In this document: positions 22,202 through 23,880 of the stretch, piece after piece
Layout: the number at the start of each line of letters is the position of its first letter
Position numbering within the stretch: the first letter of the stretch is position 1
Assembly: GCA_016765255.1 (NCBI GenBank)
Contig: JAESQI010000175.1
Span: 1 to 23,880, forward strand
DNA length: 23,880 bases
Direction of reading: 5' to 3'
Source: Robiginitomaculum sp.
GTDB taxonomy: Bacteria > Pseudomonadota > Alphaproteobacteria > Caulobacterales > Maricaulaceae
Notes under the pieces: generated by a model
Database searches by the model: none
Told to the model about the DNA's origin: nothing
What the model saw: the letters and a program-made list of their open reading frames with translations, nothing else
Translations under genes and position numbers: made by a program

Positions 22202-23005
22202 ATGGGTATAAAGAAAGTAACTTCTTTACACGGATTGGGGCTAAGGCTGCTTTATGAGCAAGTGGTTGATTTTATCTTGCCGCCTTATTCTCTGATAACG
22301 GGTCAACCTATTCGGTATGGCCCGCAAAAAAATGCAATAGAAGAAGACGCGCTCAAACCATGGCAAAACATTAGTTTTTTGGACGCACCCTGCTGCGACT
22401 TATGCGGCTTTCCGTTTGAATTTGACCAAGGCGAGGCTGTACTTTGCGGGCAATGCCTTGTGCGCCCTCCGCGCTATGACCGAGGTCGCTCGGCGATTGT
22501 TTACAATGAATTTAGCAAAAAACTTGTGCTTGATTTCAAGCATGGTGGGCGTACAGACGGTGTTGATTTTTTTGCCCGTCAAATGGTACGTGCGGGACGG
22601 CGTTTTTTACATGAGATGGACTTTCTCGTGCCAGTGCCCCTGCATAGGGCCCGTCTACGCAAGCGCCGATTTAACCAATCTGCACTTTTGGCACGGCAGA
22701 TATCCTTGTTAAGCGGACTGCCCTATGAATGTAGTCTTTTGCAAAGGGTAAAAAACACACCCAGCCAAGGCATACAATCCTTTGCCCAGCGCAAGAAAAA
22801 TGTGCGTGCTGCATTTCGGATTTGCCCTCAAAACGTAGAAAAAATTAAAGGCGCAAATATCGTGTTAATAGACGATGTTCTAACGTCGGGCGCAACTTTG
22901 GAGGCTTGCGCTCTGACATTAAAGAAGGCGGGGGCTTCACAAGTCAATATATTGACGTTAATGCGGGTGGTGCGAACTCATACACCTAAAAACACAGACC
23001 AATAG
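22202..23005 (+). CDS. ComF family phosphoribosyltransferase-fold protein
   Basis: ComF-type proteins share the PRTase fold and are linked to DNA uptake and transformation, although in many bacteria the role is untested. The 267 residues show an N-terminal segment VVDFILPPYSLITG, two CxxC pairs (CDLCG and CGQC, about residues 61-84) that likely bind zinc, YDRGRSAIVYNEFSKKLVLDFKHGG, FLVPVPLHRARLRKRRFNQSALLAR and the PRPP-loop signature IVLIDDVLTSGATLEA near residue 220. The start at 22202 has only a weak ribosome site. It is followed after 22 bases by grxC and then a nitrilase-fold gene, a conserved alphaproteobacterial group. No other competence gene is present. Confidence 0.9.
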   Translation: MGIKKVTSLHGLGLRLLYEQVVDFILPPYSLITGQPIRYGPQKNAIEEDALKPWQNISFLDAPCCDLCGFPFEFDQGEAVLCGQCLVRPPRYDRGRSAIVYNEFSKKLVLDFKHGGRTDGVDFFARQMVRAGRRFLHEMDFLVPVPLHRARLRKRRFNQSALLARQISLLSGLPYECSLLQRVKNTPSQGIQSFAQRKKNVRAAFRICPQNVEKIKGANIVLIDDVLTSGATLEACALTLKKAGASQVNILTLMRVVRTHTPKNTDQ

Positions 23006-23027
23006 AAAAATCATAATAGAGACATCA

Positions 23028-23288
23028 ATGAAAACAGTTACAATTTATACCCGCGCCTTTTGCCCTTATTGTATGCGGGCAATGTCGCTGCTGAAGAATA
23101 AAAACATTAAACTTAACCAGATCAATGCGGGGATGAACGCAGAGCTTCGCCGCGAAATGATCCAGCGTTCAGGTGGGGGGGCGACCTATCCGCAAATTTT
23201 TATTGAAGATATACATATTGGTGGGTGCGACGAAATGTTGGCTCTGGAGCGGGCGGGTAAGCTTGACCCAATGTTGACAGCGGCGTGA
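23028..23288 (+). CDS. grxC: Glutaredoxin 3
   Basis: This small cytosolic dithiol glutaredoxin reduces disulfides and glutathione-mixed disulfides using glutathione. Its 86 residues begin MKTVTIYTRAFCPYC, giving the CPYC active site at residues 12-15. The cis-proline segment TYPQIFI and the glutathione-binding IGGCDEMLAL follow. The length is typical for GrxC. Its TGA overlaps the GTG start of the next gene, so translation is probably coupled. bolA in this window belongs to a different type of glutaredoxin partnership (monothiol Grx), so a direct link is not implied. Confidence 0.95.
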   Translation: MKTVTIYTRAFCPYCMRAMSLLKNKNIKLNQINAGMNAELRREMIQRSGGGATYPQIFIEDIHIGGCDEMLALERAGKLDPMLTAA

Positions 23289-23880
23289 AAGCGGCTTGCG
23301 TCCAGCTTTGTTGTGGCACAGATGTCGCCGTAAATATAGAGGCCGCTGAAACCTTAATCCGGGCGGCTCATAAAGACGGGGCGGTGTTTATTGCCACCCC
23401 CGAAAATACCAATCTCATGCACAGCAGTACTCATGAACTTTTTGAAAAAATTTCCGATGAAGAGAAGTGCAAAACACTTCAACACTTTAAAGCTTTGGCA
23501 CGGGAACTCGAAATTGATTTGCTCATCGGGTCTTTGGCGGTGCGGTATTCAGACCATAAGGCCGCTAATCGTTCTTTTCTCATAGGCAAAGACGGGCAGA
23601 TTAAAAGCCAGTATGACAAAATGCACCTGTTTGATGTGGATATAAATGAGACGGAAACTTGGCGGGAGTCTGATAATTATGTCGCGGGTAAAACGCCGAT
23701 ATTAACCAGTGTTGGAGATATGGGCGTTGGTCTGAGTATTTGTTATGATCTGCGCTTTGCCAGTCTGTATAAACATTACGCAAAATCGGGCGCGCATGTT
23801 TTGAGCGTACCTGCCGCCTTTACTACCGTAACGGGCGCGGCTCATTGGCGTGTTTTACTGCGCGCTCGGGCGATTGAAAC
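23285..23880 (+). CDS. Carbon-nitrogen hydrolase, nitrilase superfamily (cut by window edge)
   Basis: This is the N-terminal part (198 residues seen) of a Nit1/Nit2-type amidase, which in related proteins removes deaminated glutathione or omega-amides. Starting at GTG 23285, which overlaps the grxC TGA, the frame reads KAACVQLCCGTDVAVNIEAAE and stays open to the window end. The catalytic triad is visible: Glu40 in TPENT, Lys112 in DKMHLFD and Cys153 in SICYDLRF. Further typical segments are LLIGSLAVR and the end AAHWRVLLRARAIE. Its position after grxC fits the deaminated-glutathione amidase idea, which is inference. Confidence 0.9.
   Translation, partial: MKAACVQLCCGTDVAVNIEAAETLIRAAHKDGAVFIATPENTNLMHSSTHELFEKISDEEKCKTLQHFKALARELEIDLLIGSLAVRYSDHKAANRSFLIGKDGQIKSQYDKMHLFDVDINETETWRESDNYVAGKTPILTSVGDMGVGLSICYDLRFASLYKHYAKSGAHVLSVPAAFTTVTGAAHWRVLLRARAIE

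Overview
The window is chromosomal DNA from an alphaproteobacterium of moderate GC. This rests on several gene neighbourhoods known from that class: a short Mic60/mitofilin homologue next to HemY, bolA beside a J-domain gene followed by cobS and cobT, secA facing a parvulin isomerase followed by argJ and mutT, and an NDUFAF5-like methyltransferase facing comF, grxC and a nitrilase-fold hydrolase. A marine Maricaulales/Robiginitomaculaceae-type organism would fit the base composition and gene order, but that is inference. I see no phage, insertion sequence, CRISPR array, rRNA or tRNA.

Layout. 1-2939 (minus): a compact histidine operon, read as a TrpR/YerC-like regulator, hisG, hisD and hisC (hisC is cut by the window edge), all with overlapping or abutting ends. 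A promoter with a dyad across its -10 box lies upstream. 3009-3497: the only long gene-free stretch, filled with small inverted repeats and an 18-bp tandem repeat. 3498-8174 (minus): mic60, hemY and a bifunctional beta-oxidation enzyme. 8291-10428 (plus): tsaD and gpsA, with overlapping ends. 10441-10719 (minus): bolA, divergent from a plus-strand group (10764-14255) of J-domain protein, cobS and cobT. cobT carries an apparent single-base frameshift near its 5' end. 14342-15565 (plus): a surface lipoprotein with LVIVD-type repeats, converging on secA (15573-18281, minus). 18418-21313 (plus): lipoprotein parvulin, argJ, mutT and a small Flp-type pilin. 21330-22181 (minus): NDUFAF5-like methyltransferase. 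22202-23880 (plus): comF, grxC and a nitrilase-superfamily hydrolase cut by the window edge.

Most of this is core metabolism and envelope biology: histidine and arginine synthesis, tRNA t6A modification, phospholipid precursor supply, Sec secretion, oxidised-nucleotide clean-up and redox homeostasis. I found no convincing new multi-gene defence or mobile system. The best leads are the his-operon regulator with its matching operator/promoter, the cobT frameshift inside a J-domain/CobS/CobT module, the mic60 locus that lacks hemC and hemD, a near-consensus sigma-54-like element at the start of the J-domain gene, a perfect 8-bp inverted repeat between secA and the parvulin gene, and an isolated Flp pilin overlapping mutT.
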